Both the position numbers and the translations under genes were made by a program. Positions 11,859 to 22,366 of a stretch of DNA of 64,000 bases are shown piece after piece. Every line of letters starts with the position of its first letter. Within the stretch, counting starts at the first letter, position 1. The stretch spans positions 599,653 to 663,652 of the forward strand of contig JAHWDD010000011.1 in the NCBI GenBank assembly GCA_023897205.1, read 5' to 3'. A model generated the notes under the pieces. The model was given only the letters and a program-made list of their open reading frames with translations. It was not told the origin of the DNA and did not search any database. The stretch is from Exophiala sp. HKRS030 (Eukaryota; Ascomycota; Eurotiomycetes; Chaetothyriales; Herpotrichiellaceae).

Positions 11859-13472
11859 TCATATATACATAGAATCCCAAAAATCCGAGTTATGTCGTTG
11901 CCCCCACCCATCAACCATCCTGGGGACCGGGGTACAAAGCAACATTATATTGTCCTTTTCAGTATCATATGCTTTCCAAACAAGGTTCGTGGACGTCGAA
12001 CCCTCAGTAATCGTCGGTCTTCCGTTCCGTGCAAACGTGGTCCAATACTCTACCATCCGCTTGGCCAGTTGCTGCTGTGCTCCGTTCAGGGTACGCGGGA
12101 TCCCGCTGCCACCACAGAATCCAGGAAAGAGGAACTGCAATTCTTGTGCATGACCGGAATCATAAGGAAATGACGGCTCAGGCCAAGACACCGGTGAGTC
12201 GGGGACATCAAATTCGTAGGCATAGACGTGTGAGACGAATTGCCGGATGACTCTGGTCGTTCTCCGGCCACAAGTCGAAATGATGCTGGCGTCGCCAACG
12301 GCAGCGGAAAGTACTTTGGCGGGGTTGGAATCGATCTTGAGAGGATATCGCTGGAGAATCGACCGCATCTTCTCCGGAGAGATCTTGGCAGAGGAAATCC
12401 GAAGCTGGGCGGCTGCACTCAGAGTCATGGCCAGGGCGTGGGGATACATGTCTGCAGATACAGGATTGTTGGTTGCAAGCTCCATCATCCCTTGAAACCA
12501 GCTAAATTCGTCTCGATTCACCCCAATCAACAGAGGGACACGACTAAACTGCCCATGGTTGAATCTTTCTCGAAGGCCTTGCGGAACAATAACCCCGTCT
12601 TCCATCAGCCCAACGGTGTATTCGCCAACGCCAAAGGAGCCTGGAGGGACGGCATTGGCTGCCAAAATGGCCTCGGTACTCATCATCCTCAGGTTGATTG
12701 CTGTTGGCTCCTTGCATCCTGCAGCTAAAGCTAAGGCAACTCCCTTTCTTTCGAGGGATGGTAACGACGGATAGACCACCGAGGGCGGCGACCCACCACT
12801 TTGCACAATCGCTCTGTGGAACAAGCCCCGTGACTGCGGTGCAGCGAGATGAACCATGACGCTGATTCCTCCAGCAGATTCACCCATGATGGTAACATTC
12901 CGTGGATCCCCCCCAAAGGCCTCAATGTTGTGTTGAACCCAGTTGAGCGCAAACTGTTGGTCCATGATGCCATAATTCCCCACAGGGTGGTCTTCCGCGT
13001 TGATGGCAGGATGCGAGAAGAAGCCAAAAATGCCGAGTCGATAGTTGAGCGAGACAAAGATGATATCTCCTTGTTCGACAAGATTCCTGGGATCATAGTC
13101 ATTACTGCCACCACAGAAGAGTCCTCCGCCGGGAAACAACACCATGACCGGGTGGGGAGCTTCATTTCCTTCTTCTTGTCGAGACTTCGGGACGTAGACA
13201 TTGAGATAGAGGCAATCTTCTGTCGTACTTTTGGCTCCAAAACCAGGGAAACATGAGGTATCCTGTGCACAAATGCTGCCAAAATCGACGGCTTCGAGAG
13301 TCTCTGTCCATCGAGACGGCGAGATAGGTGGCCTCCATCGAAGGTCACCCACTGGGGGAGCCGCGTAAGGGATTCCAAGGAAACTTTTCATCCCGGAGCT
13401 CTCAAACCCTTGCACTGGTCCATGTGTTGTCTTCACCACTTCTGATCTTTCACGACGGGATATTTGCGACAT
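11859..13472 (-). CDS. Type-B carboxylesterase / lipase
   Basis: An intronless esterase of 537 residues that hydrolyses carboxylic ester bonds. The N-terminus reads VKTTHGPVQGFESSGMKSF and IPYAAPPVGDLRWRPP, a hallmark of the family. The oxyanion hole is PGGGLFCGG (about 114-122), the nucleophile is Ser199 in GESAGG, the acid is Glu in GVNRDEFSW, and the base is the His of SGHAQELQF. EDCLYLNVYVP is the second family signature. There is no obvious signal peptide, so it is probably intracellular, unlike secreted lipases of the family. Its position beside two P450s and an efflux pump suggests de-esterification in a detoxification or biosynthetic route. The frame is intact and the length is normal. 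Confidence 0.93.
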   Translation of the reverse strand: MSQISRRERSEVVKTTHGPVQGFESSGMKSFLGIPYAAPPVGDLRWRPPISPSRWTETLEAVDFGSICAQDTSCFPGFGAKSTTEDCLYLNVYVPKSRQEEGNEAPHPVMVLFPGGGLFCGGSNDYDPRNLVEQGDIIFVSLNYRLGIFGFFSHPAINAEDHPVGNYGIMDQQFALNWVQHNIEAFGGDPRNVTIMGESAGGISVMVHLAAPQSRGLFHRAIVQSGGSPPSVVYPSLPSLERKGVALALAAGCKEPTAINLRMMSTEAILAANAVPPGSFGVGEYTVGLMEDGVIVPQGLRERFNHGQFSRVPLLIGVNRDEFSWFQGMMELATNNPVSADMYPHALAMTLSAAAQLRISSAKISPEKMRSILQRYPLKIDSNPAKVLSAAVGDASIISTCGRRTTRVIRQFVSHVYAYEFDVPDSPVSWPEPSFPYDSGHAQELQFLFPGFCGGSGIPRTLNGAQQQLAKRMVEYWTTFARNGRPTITEGSTSTNLVWKAYDTEKDNIMLLCTPVPRMVDGWGQRHNSDFWDSMYI

Positions 13473-13922
13473 TGTCTCTATTCCGGCGTCTTGATAGTCA
13501 GGGAAGCGTAACTACTCCGCTGGCCACCAAATAGAATGATTCAATATAAAGTAAGTATTCACGCCACCAAGACCATATTTGAGTGGTAGTAAAGGCGGGA
13601 AAAAGATAACAAGGCCATCCTATCGTCGTGGCGTAAAAGCGAGACTACAAGGTGAGCTAATGTCTACACTCTTTTCAGTTCGATAGAAGCCAAGAATAAG
13701 ACAAAGTGTCGAATAATGACTAGACTTCATAACATAGCGAATACGCTATTTCCCGGCCTAATTTTTCGGTTAATTTAGTAATAACTCTCGAGGTGTGACA
13801 TTTATCTTCTTGTCGCGAGACGGCCTATTCGTAGGTTGTAGACTAAGCTATGACGACAGTGATGAGTAAAAATGGTAAATTATGTGTCTTGACTATCATG
13901 GACAAAGAAGCTTCTGTCACTC
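13473..13922. other. Intergenic region upstream of the esterase
   Basis: 450 bases of moderately AT-rich DNA that should contain the esterase promoter. No gene seen. Confidence 0.5.
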
Positions 13923-14190
13923 TTACCCATTAGATAACGGACTGATAGGTCTCAAATTGACCCACAGCTTTTTGTTGATTGGAGTCATGAGCCCCTGATC
14001 CCTCTGCAGCATCAGATCCGAAGTCGTGCGTGCGTCAAGGGCGATGTCGAAACGTTGGTACGGGGAACACGCCGTCAATAACAATTGAACCTTGGCAAGA
14101 TGAATGCCGATACACTTACAATTTCCAATAGAAAATGCTCTATTCATCGTCTTCATCTCGGCGGAGAAGAGCATTTGCTTTCCTCATTGC
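13923..14190 (-). pseudogene. P450 C-terminal remnant
   Basis: About 80 codons that translate to a degraded P450 tail: FSIGNCKCIGIHLAKVQLLL matches the heme loop F-x-x-G-x-R-x-C-x-G followed by the L-helix, but the invariant Arg position is Cys (TGT, one transition from CGT). It continues with YQRFDIALD and ends at WVNLRPIS. No upstream P450 exon (I-helix, ExxR, PERW) is present; the frame instead abuts the remains of an FAD monooxygenase. This is therefore a truncated, dead fragment rather than a last exon of a living gene. Confidence 0.6.
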
Positions 14191-15087
14191 AGGTGCCAGA
14201 CGTTAATGGATCTTGTAGATTACCCGAGCCTCGATCTCTGCATTTAATGGACATGCAACAGGGACTCTCGTCTCGTACGTACCTTGCGTGTGTTGTTCAG
14301 AAAGTAACTCGTCGTGGCTTTGGACCTCGTCAGGAGGGACAGCAATGGCGTATCTTCAAAGCGTGCGTTGCTCGACAATCGGCTTATCTAGCGGCGCGGT
14401 GATGCCCCAATAGTGGTCCGACAGAAAATAGTACGTGTGTTTTAGGGCCTGGGCTTTTCGTACGGCGGAATAAGAACCATCAGCGCCCACAAGATACTGT
14501 GCATGATAGGTCTTGGCCCTTTCGGATCGAAAGTTGCGGGCGAGTACAGTAACACCATCATGTTTGCTGTTCAGGAGGACCGAGACGAATTCCGTGTCAA
14601 AGTCAAACCGGACCAAGCCTGATTTTCACGCTCCCCGATAAAGGATCTTGTTCAATTCACCTTGAGCGAGGTTGATCAGACTTGCACCGACGTCCAGTTT
14701 CTCGTCATCCGATGCGTAAAGAGCCTGGTAGGCACTCATGTCACCAAATACCCCAAGAGGGGCATCGTCCTGAGGCAGTCCCCGCCAGCACAGGCCTCGT
14801 GTCATAAATCCATGTTCTCGAACGATGTCATAAAGTCCAAAAGTCCAAGCTCGTCCAATATGGGCTGTACTGCTTCATAGTATCCCACCGCACGAGGTGC
14901 GGTGCATCGCTTGTCCGGGCCAAGATCTCAATGATTTGAACGGAGATTCCCACTTTGGTCAGTTTGATCGCGATCAAACATCCTCACCGCCACCAACAAT
15001 AAGCACAGAAGATTTGCGATTCTGGCTCGAATGGTCGTTCGAAGGTTTGCCCGTTGTAGCAGACGAATCATTCGTTGTATTTGCCAT
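14191..15087 (-). pseudogene. Broken FAD-dependent aromatic monooxygenase
   Basis: Fragments of one phenol-hydroxylase/salicylate-hydroxylase-type enzyme run in order on the minus strand but in different frames with stops. Near 14990 the dinucleotide-binding start VLIVGGG is followed at once by a stop; then AIKLTKVGISVQIIE, then PRAVGYYEAVQPILDELGLLDF in another frame, a stop, TRGLCWRGLP and FGDMSAYQALYASDDEKL, another frameshift, and finally the DG motif GADGSYSAVRKA near 14480. The C-terminal GD motif (GDAAH) is missing. It once used FAD and NAD(P)H to hydroxylate an aromatic ring. It was probably part of the neighbouring P450/efflux cluster before decay. Confidence 0.75.
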
Positions 15088-16152
15088 TGCTTGAGATTGA
15101 TCGTTCCAGAAGCGTGAAGAGTGTTCAGGGATGGGCTTATGGCTTGATAGTCACAACTTATACTCCGTCTCTAACCCCTTTCACCTTGCAGCTATTCTCT
15201 TTGGCAAATCTAGAAGATGGCCTCGCCAGGATTCAACCTCGAGCGATAGACGCCATGCGATCCATCGCCGCACTATCTCCATCTCGGCATTGTCGTGGGG
15301 AAGGCAATAAAGGGAGAATCTCGGCCCTTCACTTTCGACCTCTTCATTCACTCGAAATAACGTTTATGGCCGTCACTCTGCTTGTGACTGAGGCAATCTT
15401 CACCTTAACATTATGGCATACTAATGGTGAGCAGAAAGGAGAATAGAACGCTCAACTGTGGAGTTCCGTATCTATAGAAGCACTAGACGCACCAGGCTGT
15501 ACTTAGCCGGTGACTTTACAACTCACTGTTGTGGTCTTCCATTGGTGGTGGTCGTCTCTGGAGAGAGAGAAAAGAGATTTGGCGTCTATGAAAGTAAAGC
15601 AAGTAAAAGGCAACGAGCCGAGGGAGACAGGGTCACCTTCCGTCTTTGGTAACTCATCCGAGGCAACCACGTGACACGCTGAGGGAAGCTCGCTCTCGCT
15701 CTCGCATGCCGTAAACGGGCGGCGATCACCGAAGTCCTTGGGCTGGACCTCGCCGGCGAGTGGATCTTCGTACAATAAAAAAACCCTTTGCAATGTCCCT
15801 GCGTAGGTGAGTTCTTTATCTTGCTGGCGCGTCCTCTCACCATGCCCACTTGCTTTGTACGAACCCAAGAGCCAAGGCCCCCCAGAGAAGAAATTGTAAA
15901 GGTTATCGCTGCGAAGCGCGTCTGCGATGGCAGCCTCCGACGGCCTTGTTCGAGCTGTTGTCCGGCTACGTACATGTAAGTCAACACATGCGCCTGCGAT
16001 TCCTGCGATAGGCGCCTGGCTGTCCGATGACAGAGTCTCTGCAGAATGTCTATAAAGACAGATGCCTCCATGTCCTTCCACCCTTCTTGGAAGCACAGGG
16101 TTACTTCAGTTCACAGCCATACAAACCTGAAAAGCGCAGCGAAGCATTCACA
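15088..16152. other. Intergenic and promoter region of the dioxygenase gene
   Basis: About 1.07 kb. Long antisense open frames at 15503-16096 show no family features. CACGTG (15668-15673) is an E-box-like palindrome, and a TATA element lies at 16051. Confidence 0.4.
16051..16057 (+). promoter_or_regulatory. TATA-box-like element deciding the dioxygenase start
   Basis: TATAAAG lies 102 bases upstream of the ATG at 16153. It falls downstream of an in-frame ATG at 16027, which argues that the longer N-terminal extension from 16027 is not translated. Confidence 0.4.
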
Positions 16153-17271
16153 ATGTCAAGTATCATTGTCCAACCCATCAACGCCTCCGACCTGGGTCTA
16201 GGAGCATTAGTCCAAAATATCGACCCAGCACACATGTCCGAGGAAGACTTTACCGTCCTCCGCAACGCCCTCTACACGCACAACGTTATCTGTGTCAAAT
16301 CACAAGGCAAACTCACCCCAAAAGACCAAGCCGAATTGACCCGCCGCTTCGACCCGGCAGCCTTGTCATACGGACATGGCAAGACGATTGATGCCAAACG
16401 CTCCGTCCTCCATCCGGACCTCAAAACCATCCCTCACCAGCCCGAGGTCCAGGTCATCGGCAACGGTTTCTTACCTGAGTACGAGGGCCTGAAGAACATT
16501 ACACTGCGACATCCCCACCATCGAACCTTCCACAAGACGGTGATCCCGGACGCACAGGATTTAGATTACACCCGCTTCTATCGATGGCACATTGACGCCG
16601 CACTTTACGGCGAGCTCAACCCGCCGCTCGTCACGTCTCTGTTGGCTGTCAAGGTGCCCGGCGGGAGGAGACAGACGGTCCTGTATGACGACGGGACCGA
16701 CGACGTCCTCGACGTCCCCCTTGGCACCACCGCATTCGTGTCCGGGTACAAGATGTTCGACAACCTTACTCTTAAGCAAAAGGACTTTGCCCTGACGTCC
16801 AAAGTCGAGTACGCACCTCATCCGTACGTCTGGATCTCGACCACCAAGTCCCGTCCGGACGGTTTGGGCATGGTGTCGGAAGGGAAGGAGGTTCGAATCA
16901 ACGAGCTGCCTCCCATAGAGAATGAGAACGATATTCAGATCCTTCCGATGGTGTGGAAGAACCCCGTAACGGGCCGGTTCGCTCTGCAGATCCACCCTTC
17001 CGTGGTCCGCAAGATCCATTTGGAAGACGGCACCGTGATCGACGACCTAGCAAAGGTTCGCGAGATAGTGCACGACATGCAACGGCCCGCGATCGCTCCC
17101 AAATACGTCTACGCGCATGACTGGGAAGAGGGCGACCTGGTCTTGTTCAACAACCATGGAGTCTTGCACACTGTTGTCGGGGCCTTTGCGGAGAACGAGG
17201 TCCGAGTGTTCCGCCAGTGTAACTTGGCCGCGAGTAGCCCTCCTCTAGGACCCATCGCATCGTCATCGTAA
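16153..17271 (+). CDS. xanA: 2-oxoglutarate/Fe(II) dioxygenase, xanthine dioxygenase (XanA) type
   Basis: An intronless TauD/TfdA-family enzyme of 372 residues. The XanA subgroup converts xanthine to uric acid using 2-oxoglutarate, O2 and Fe(II), a fungal alternative to xanthine dehydrogenase in purine nitrogen use. Metal ligands are His146 and Asp148 in RWHIDAALY and the distal His339 in NHGVLHTVVG; Arg353 in RVFRQC should bind 2-oxoglutarate. FDPAALSYGHG and KVPGGRRQTVLYDDGT are typical of the subgroup as I know it. I start it at 16153 (MSSIIVQP) because the preceding 42 codons are not family-like and contain a TATA element. A Dal5-type transporter nearby would fit purine-derived nitrogen scavenging. 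The gene symbol rests on recognised motifs, not an alignment. Confidence 0.8.
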   Translation: MSSIIVQPINASDLGLGALVQNIDPAHMSEEDFTVLRNALYTHNVICVKSQGKLTPKDQAELTRRFDPAALSYGHGKTIDAKRSVLHPDLKTIPHQPEVQVIGNGFLPEYEGLKNITLRHPHHRTFHKTVIPDAQDLDYTRFYRWHIDAALYGELNPPLVTSLLAVKVPGGRRQTVLYDDGTDDVLDVPLGTTAFVSGYKMFDNLTLKQKDFALTSKVEYAPHPYVWISTTKSRPDGLGMVSEGKEVRINELPPIENENDIQILPMVWKNPVTGRFALQIHPSVVRKIHLEDGTVIDDLAKVREIVHDMQRPAIAPKYVYAHDWEEGDLVLFNNHGVLHTVVGAFAENEVRVFRQCNLAASSPPLGPIASSS

Positions 17272-17974
17272 TGGAAGGCTTCGGGTGAACGATGAAGGAG
17301 AACCAATATATAGAGAGAGAGACGGTCATAACGTGTGTACATATTACGTATATCTGTGTATAATTGATACAGCGAATGTTTCTCATGGACTGAAAAAGTA
17401 GACATATCGAGGCATTCTCGAATGTTGAACGGAACCTTTTAAACGACAGCCATTTTTTGAAGCAGGGGGGTTCACGAGTAAGTAGACAATTATGATGCGA
17501 AGACAGACTTTATTGTACCCTTTGGCTGAATCAATCAAATCTATGCTACATGTATTAGCCATTATCGTCACGTCAGCACCGAGTATGCCAAAAAGTAAAC
17601 GTCTTCCTCATCATCGTTTCATAAAGAAGTAATTCACCTGCCTGATTGCGACAAGGGAAGCAGTTTTGGTGATCCACTATCGGGAGTGTCCTGGGTATAT
17701 CTACACTCCCTCCCCTCGCACCTCCAATTTACAGGGGATCGCATTGTGGCGTCGCATCTTCTGTCAATCTGCACCCCTCGACCCCGCTCTCCGATTCCGG
17801 TAGTTCAACCCGAACATTACCGAAGAGATACTTGAACATCAAACCTCTCCTCAAGCCATCACCTTCTCTTGTCCACAGCCCTCACAGCAAAGCCACTATT
17901 CCACGCTGTTCTTGAAAGTCTGGATGCTATTTTCATACGCTTAAGCCCCCTCTCAAGGAATATCCTTTGCAACC
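17272..17974. other. Intergenic region
   Basis: 703 bases with the 3' UTR of the dioxygenase and the promoter of the M24 gene; pyrimidine-rich just before 17870. No gene seen. Confidence 0.5.
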
Positions 17975-18679
17975 ATGACGGCGGACATGTCCACCTTGAC
18001 CGAGCAGCAGCGTGCAAACCACCTCATGGAAGCACAGACGATGGCCCTCGAGCTCTTCCGTGAAATCGAACGAGACTTGATCCGTCCTGGGATAAGCGAA
18101 AAGACTTTGAGCAACGAGATCCACGAGCTCGGGTCTCGACGCCACAACGTCCGGACGCACTGGCACAAACGAGTTGTCCGCAGTGGTCCCAACACACTCA
18201 TGCCGTATGCAGAGAATCCGCCCGACCGAATTATCCAGCCCGATGACATTCTATTCGTCGACCTGGGCCCCGTCTTTGAGGCGTGGGAGGCTGACTTTGG
18301 CCGGACCTTCGTCTTGGGCGATGATCCAGCGAAGAAGAAGCTGCGCGACACCCTGGATCCCGTCTGGAACACGGTCAAGGCACGCTACCGCGAGGACCCC
18401 GACATGACAGGGGCTCAACTGTATGAGATTGCGTGCAGTGAGGCACGGAATGCTGGGTGGGAATTCGGGGGTCAGATTGCCGGACATCTCGTTGGGTCGT
18501 TTCCGCATGAACGTATCCCCAACGACAAGATCACGCTGTACATTACCGAAGGAAACATGGAATCAATGGGTAAGACCGATGCCAAGGGGAATAAGAGACA
18601 TTGGATTCTCGAGGTTCATTTGGTGGATCGTGAGCTACAGATTGGAGCCTTCATGGAGCAGCTTCTGACTGTCGACTGA
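17975..18679 (+). CDS. M24-family metallopeptidase-like protein (creatinase/Xaa-Pro fold)
   Basis: A compact, intronless protein of 234 residues consisting of the pita-bread catalytic domain only; the N-terminal domain of classical Xaa-Pro aminopeptidases is missing. All five expected metal ligands are visible: Asp96 (FVDLGPV), Asp107 (ADFGRTF), His171 (AGHLVGSFPHE), Glu213 (ILEVHL) and Glu228 (AFMEQLL). It is therefore likely to bind two divalent metals and act on an X-Pro or related amide bond, but short M24 proteins also include non-peptidases. Cytosolic; no signal peptide. It follows the dioxygenase in the same direction with its own promoter gap. Confidence 0.88.
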   Translation: MTADMSTLTEQQRANHLMEAQTMALELFREIERDLIRPGISEKTLSNEIHELGSRRHNVRTHWHKRVVRSGPNTLMPYAENPPDRIIQPDDILFVDLGPVFEAWEADFGRTFVLGDDPAKKKLRDTLDPVWNTVKARYREDPDMTGAQLYEIACSEARNAGWEFGGQIAGHLVGSFPHERIPNDKITLYITEGNMESMGKTDAKGNKRHWILEVHLVDRELQIGAFMEQLLTVD

Positions 18680-19988
18680 GCGAGACCTTCGGGGGTTATG
18701 TGTATGGATGTAGGTACACATGGTAGTGACCAGAACCTTGCTCATCAAAAGGAGCAGAAGAAATTTCTGGGAACGTTGCGGAAGTAAAGAAATCGTGTCA
18801 AACCCTGTTTCACGTCAGTGTTTCTGCTACAAGAGTTCTAGTCGTCGTGAGTAAAAGGATGCAATATAATTATGTCGGGATCACCCGACAAGCGAGGTCT
18901 GCTTCAATACAGCTGTAGGCCGTACTCTCATTCAAGGTACGATAGATCCGGACACGGAGGTAAAGGTTGATGACTCCGTTCTAGTAATGCCAGTGGCTAC
19001 TATCTACATCGCCTCCGGGAGAGTCGAGATTTTGCAATAACTCAATGTCGAGAATTCCCCTAATAAGGCAGTGACTGCAGCCAGAACATGTCTGGGGATG
19101 TCTAAATTCCGCAACGTTCCGACTTCATGGAAGTTGAAAATTTAAAGCATGTTCCAGATTCAGGAATGTTCATATTGTGATAGACATCGTAAAGGTATCG
19201 TAGAGATTGGAGCACAAGGTTGCTCGAATTGCTTATCCTTCAAGTCAGTCTTCCTCGCGGTGAGTTTGCGGATGCGGCGCTAATATGTTCACCACAACAA
19301 TGCTTTCTGTTGTCTTGCACTCTATATCGAGAACTCTCGCCCTAAATCATAGCAGTCTGCCATTGATGGTTTTGCTCAACAACAGAAAACGTTACCGAGT
19401 CAGCGTTGATAACGATGGAGGATCGAGCCTCGTTCTATTTCATTATGTTATTGTTGGTCCCCACATGCAGCTGCTAGTGATTGTGTTAGTAACATTTCTA
19501 GCATCTTCGAATATCTCTCCCCTCATTATTCAAGGTGTCTCGTACCTGAAATAGTGTTAGGAACGGTCTATGGAATAGGTAGAGTCGAATAGATAGAGTG
19601 CTAACACATTTTAAATAGGTCTTTCTATCTAAGTACTCTAGTTACAGAACTCAAAGCATGAGGAAAGAAAGTTCCTTGTTCGTGAAGATGGTGTTAAGTG
19701 TGCACGTTTCCTAAGTGCTCTTGACGGTGTGCTTGGCTTGGATTTGGTGGTATTGCTTGTTCTTTGTTTTATTCACTTGTGGTAGCGTGTCCCGATGAAA
19801 ATATACAATTAAAAGTAGACAAGAGCGCTGTTGTGGTAGTATCAGTATACTTCTTTCTGTGCTAGTGATTCTGTGATCCCCTGGAAATTCTTTAGCTGTG
19901 TTAACTCTCTCATACATACGCAGACTGGAATTTCACTTACGAGCTTGCGAAGCCCGGCGCGAAGAGCGGCTTCCTTTCATTCTTCCTC
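18680..19988. other. Long intergenic region without recognised gene
   Basis: 1.3 kb, AT-richer than its surroundings, with scattered short open frames (for example 19285-19554, 89 codons) that show no family features. It may be old repeat DNA; I see no RNA gene or terminal repeats. Confidence 0.4.
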
Positions 19989-21664
19989 CTAGTAGGTAAA
20001 CCTGAAAGCAGGATGATGATCACCCATATTCTGAATCTCGTCCTGGGACAACTCAAGTCTATAGTCTCTGTCACCTCTGTCACGCTTATGATTTTCGCAG
20101 TACAGCAACACCAACATGGCCATGGCAGAGACGCCACAGAGCCAAACAAGCCCGAAGCTAGTTCCATAACCAGCGGGATATTCGGGAGCTTCAGCGGGGA
20201 GGAAAATGTTGCTGGCGATCAAGCCGCTAGCGTTGCCCAGTCCGATCTGCAGGGCACTTCCTACAGCACGTTTGTAGTGACCGGCCAAGTTATTGCTCAG
20301 CCAAACAATGGTAATGGGCTGGGAGATGAAGCCTCCAGTCGCGATGGCAAATAAAGCAAAGTACCGTCCACCAACAGAGACGGTATGGTGTGACAGCATG
20401 ATGGCATATCCGACTGTGGCCACAAGACAGCCCAGCATAATGAAGCCAAAACGATGCCTTACATGATCTGCCAGGAAACCAACCGAGATTGATATGACAG
20501 CAGCCACAACGAAGACCGGGACAGTCATCAATTGGGCATTTACTGCACTGTACCCAAGCTGGTGAATAACAGTGGGTGCGAAGAATGAAATCGAGTAAGA
20601 AGTGGTGGCGATTCCCATGTACATTAGGGCTCTAGGAAGTAGGATGTCAGTTTGATTGAACTTGAACTGATGGAAGGAGGGACGGTCTGGTAGAGGCTCA
20701 GGATACTAACCCAAGGTAAATCTTGACGTCGCCAAAGATCAAAAGAGCTGTCTTCTTGGTCCACACATTCATCGTTGCTGATGCTGCATCCACTGCAAGA
20801 CTATGCAAAAGGTAAGTTCGCTCCTCTGACGTGAGAAACGATGCTTTTTCAGGCCAATCCGGGAGTACGATCAGGCTGACAAGGGCCATTACAGAGGTGA
20901 GAGCTCCTGCAGATAGATCAGTTTCTGAGACCGTGTCACACAACTTATGGTAGTTCAGAACTTTACCTTCAAGGATGAAAACCCATCGCCACCCTGAGTG
21001 ACCAGCAATACCATGCATAAATGATATGCCGTATGCAAGCAGTCCGGAGAAAGCCCCTGCAAGGATACTGGCAGAAAAAAATATGTTCACCCTGAATTGC
21101 ATCTGGTGGCGACGATAGTACATGGAGATGACATAGATGCAGCCTGGATAGAATCCTGCCTCAAAGACGCCAAGCAGCACTCGACAAGCTACGAGACTCC
21201 CGAAGCTTTTGCAAAAGCCTTGCCCAATGGTAACAATTCCCCAGAGGAATATGTTCAGACCTAGCCAAAGCTGCGGCTTAACGTGTCGTAAGATCAGGTT
21301 GCAAGGTGCGTCCAGAAGGACAAAGGGTACGAAAAGAACAAAGAGCGCAATGTTGAATTGGTTGCCATAGAGGCCCAATTCTTTCTCGATACCGAGCACT
21401 TTCGCATTGCCTATATTGACCCTAGAAGATGATGAGCCATGGTTTCAAAAGTGAGGGCTCCCAAATGTGTACAGACCGGTCGATAAATGCTAGTAGAAAG
21501 AGAATAAAGAGCATGGGAATCAAACGCAAGTCGATCTTGCGCATCAATCTGCTCTGTGCGGCCTGGTCAAGCTCTGGGACAGCTTCTGCATCATTTGTAC
21601 CAATAATCTCAAGTTCACGAGCATCTCCTCGTTCTGGCTTGTGATCAGTACTCTGATTGTACAT
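19989..21664 (-). CDS. MFS anion:cation symporter (Dal5/allantoate-permease-like)
   Basis: A 12-helix major facilitator of 493 residues, four exons (21664-21477, 21421-20967, 20906-20711, 20631-19989) with consistent phases. The N-terminal cytosolic segment ends KIDLRLIPMLFILFLLAFIDR, which runs into NIGNAK, the diagnostic start of this family; helix 4 carries CRVLLGVFEAGFYPGCIY, and YYRRHQMQFR follows. Known relatives import allantoate, ureidosuccinate, nicotinate, pantothenate and other organic anions with protons. The substrate here is not determined. A nitrogen role would suit the nearby xanthine dioxygenase but this is inference. Start and stop are unambiguous. Confidence 0.92.
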
Positions 21665-22366
21665 TTTGCTCGTGTAGACTTAGGTTGGTGAGGGTATGTT
21701 GTAAATTTGTCTCAGATGTGTCAACCTATGTGAGACAGCTCGATCGTTTGGTTCGTTCAATTGTTGCTCAACCTAGCTAGTGATGATACTGAGAAGAGAC
21801 GAGAAGAATAGAGCTGAACCGGAGCTCCTGTAATTGTTGTAATCATGACTTGCTTGATATACCTCCTCCAGAAGTGTGTGGAGAGATTGGATCGGGAGCA
21901 GGTCGAGCCCCGTTAACCGAGACAAAGTTTTGATAGATACTGACCATTGAGCTTGGCACATCTGGGGAAGCCGACGATATGCGTGAGCCATATAGCACTT
22001 CTGTCATGGTGTTGGACTTTGAGGTGTTTGTTCTATCTTTGCCAAGTGGCGGATGTATCCCGCGCTCAGAATCTCATCACCCGGGCCATTCCCGACTCCA
22101 GATTCCGGATGCTAGCGATGGGAGGCTCCCGACACTCAAACAGCGATGACAATCAGCAGAGACGCGGCAAGACTATGTTTCTTGGGTGGGAGCTATCCTC
22201 GTAGTCTGCTCCACTCTGGCCTTCAAAAGGAACTAATCGAATTCAGATTATCATGGTCGCCGGTTGTGTTCATCATCCAGTGTCATCATTAAAATTCTCC
22301 GAAGGTCCTGACTTCTAGCTCCTTTGTCATAAATTATAGCATTCATCAGCTTAAAGACATAAAAAA
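21665..22366. other. Divergent promoter region
   Basis: 702 bases between the divergent MFS and D-lactate dehydrogenase genes. Nothing gene-like seen. Confidence 0.5.

Noticed and set aside
15503..16096. Two overlapping minus-strand frames of 161 and 197 codons
   Set aside because: They overlap each other in different frames and the promoter of the dioxygenase gene, and show no recognisable features.
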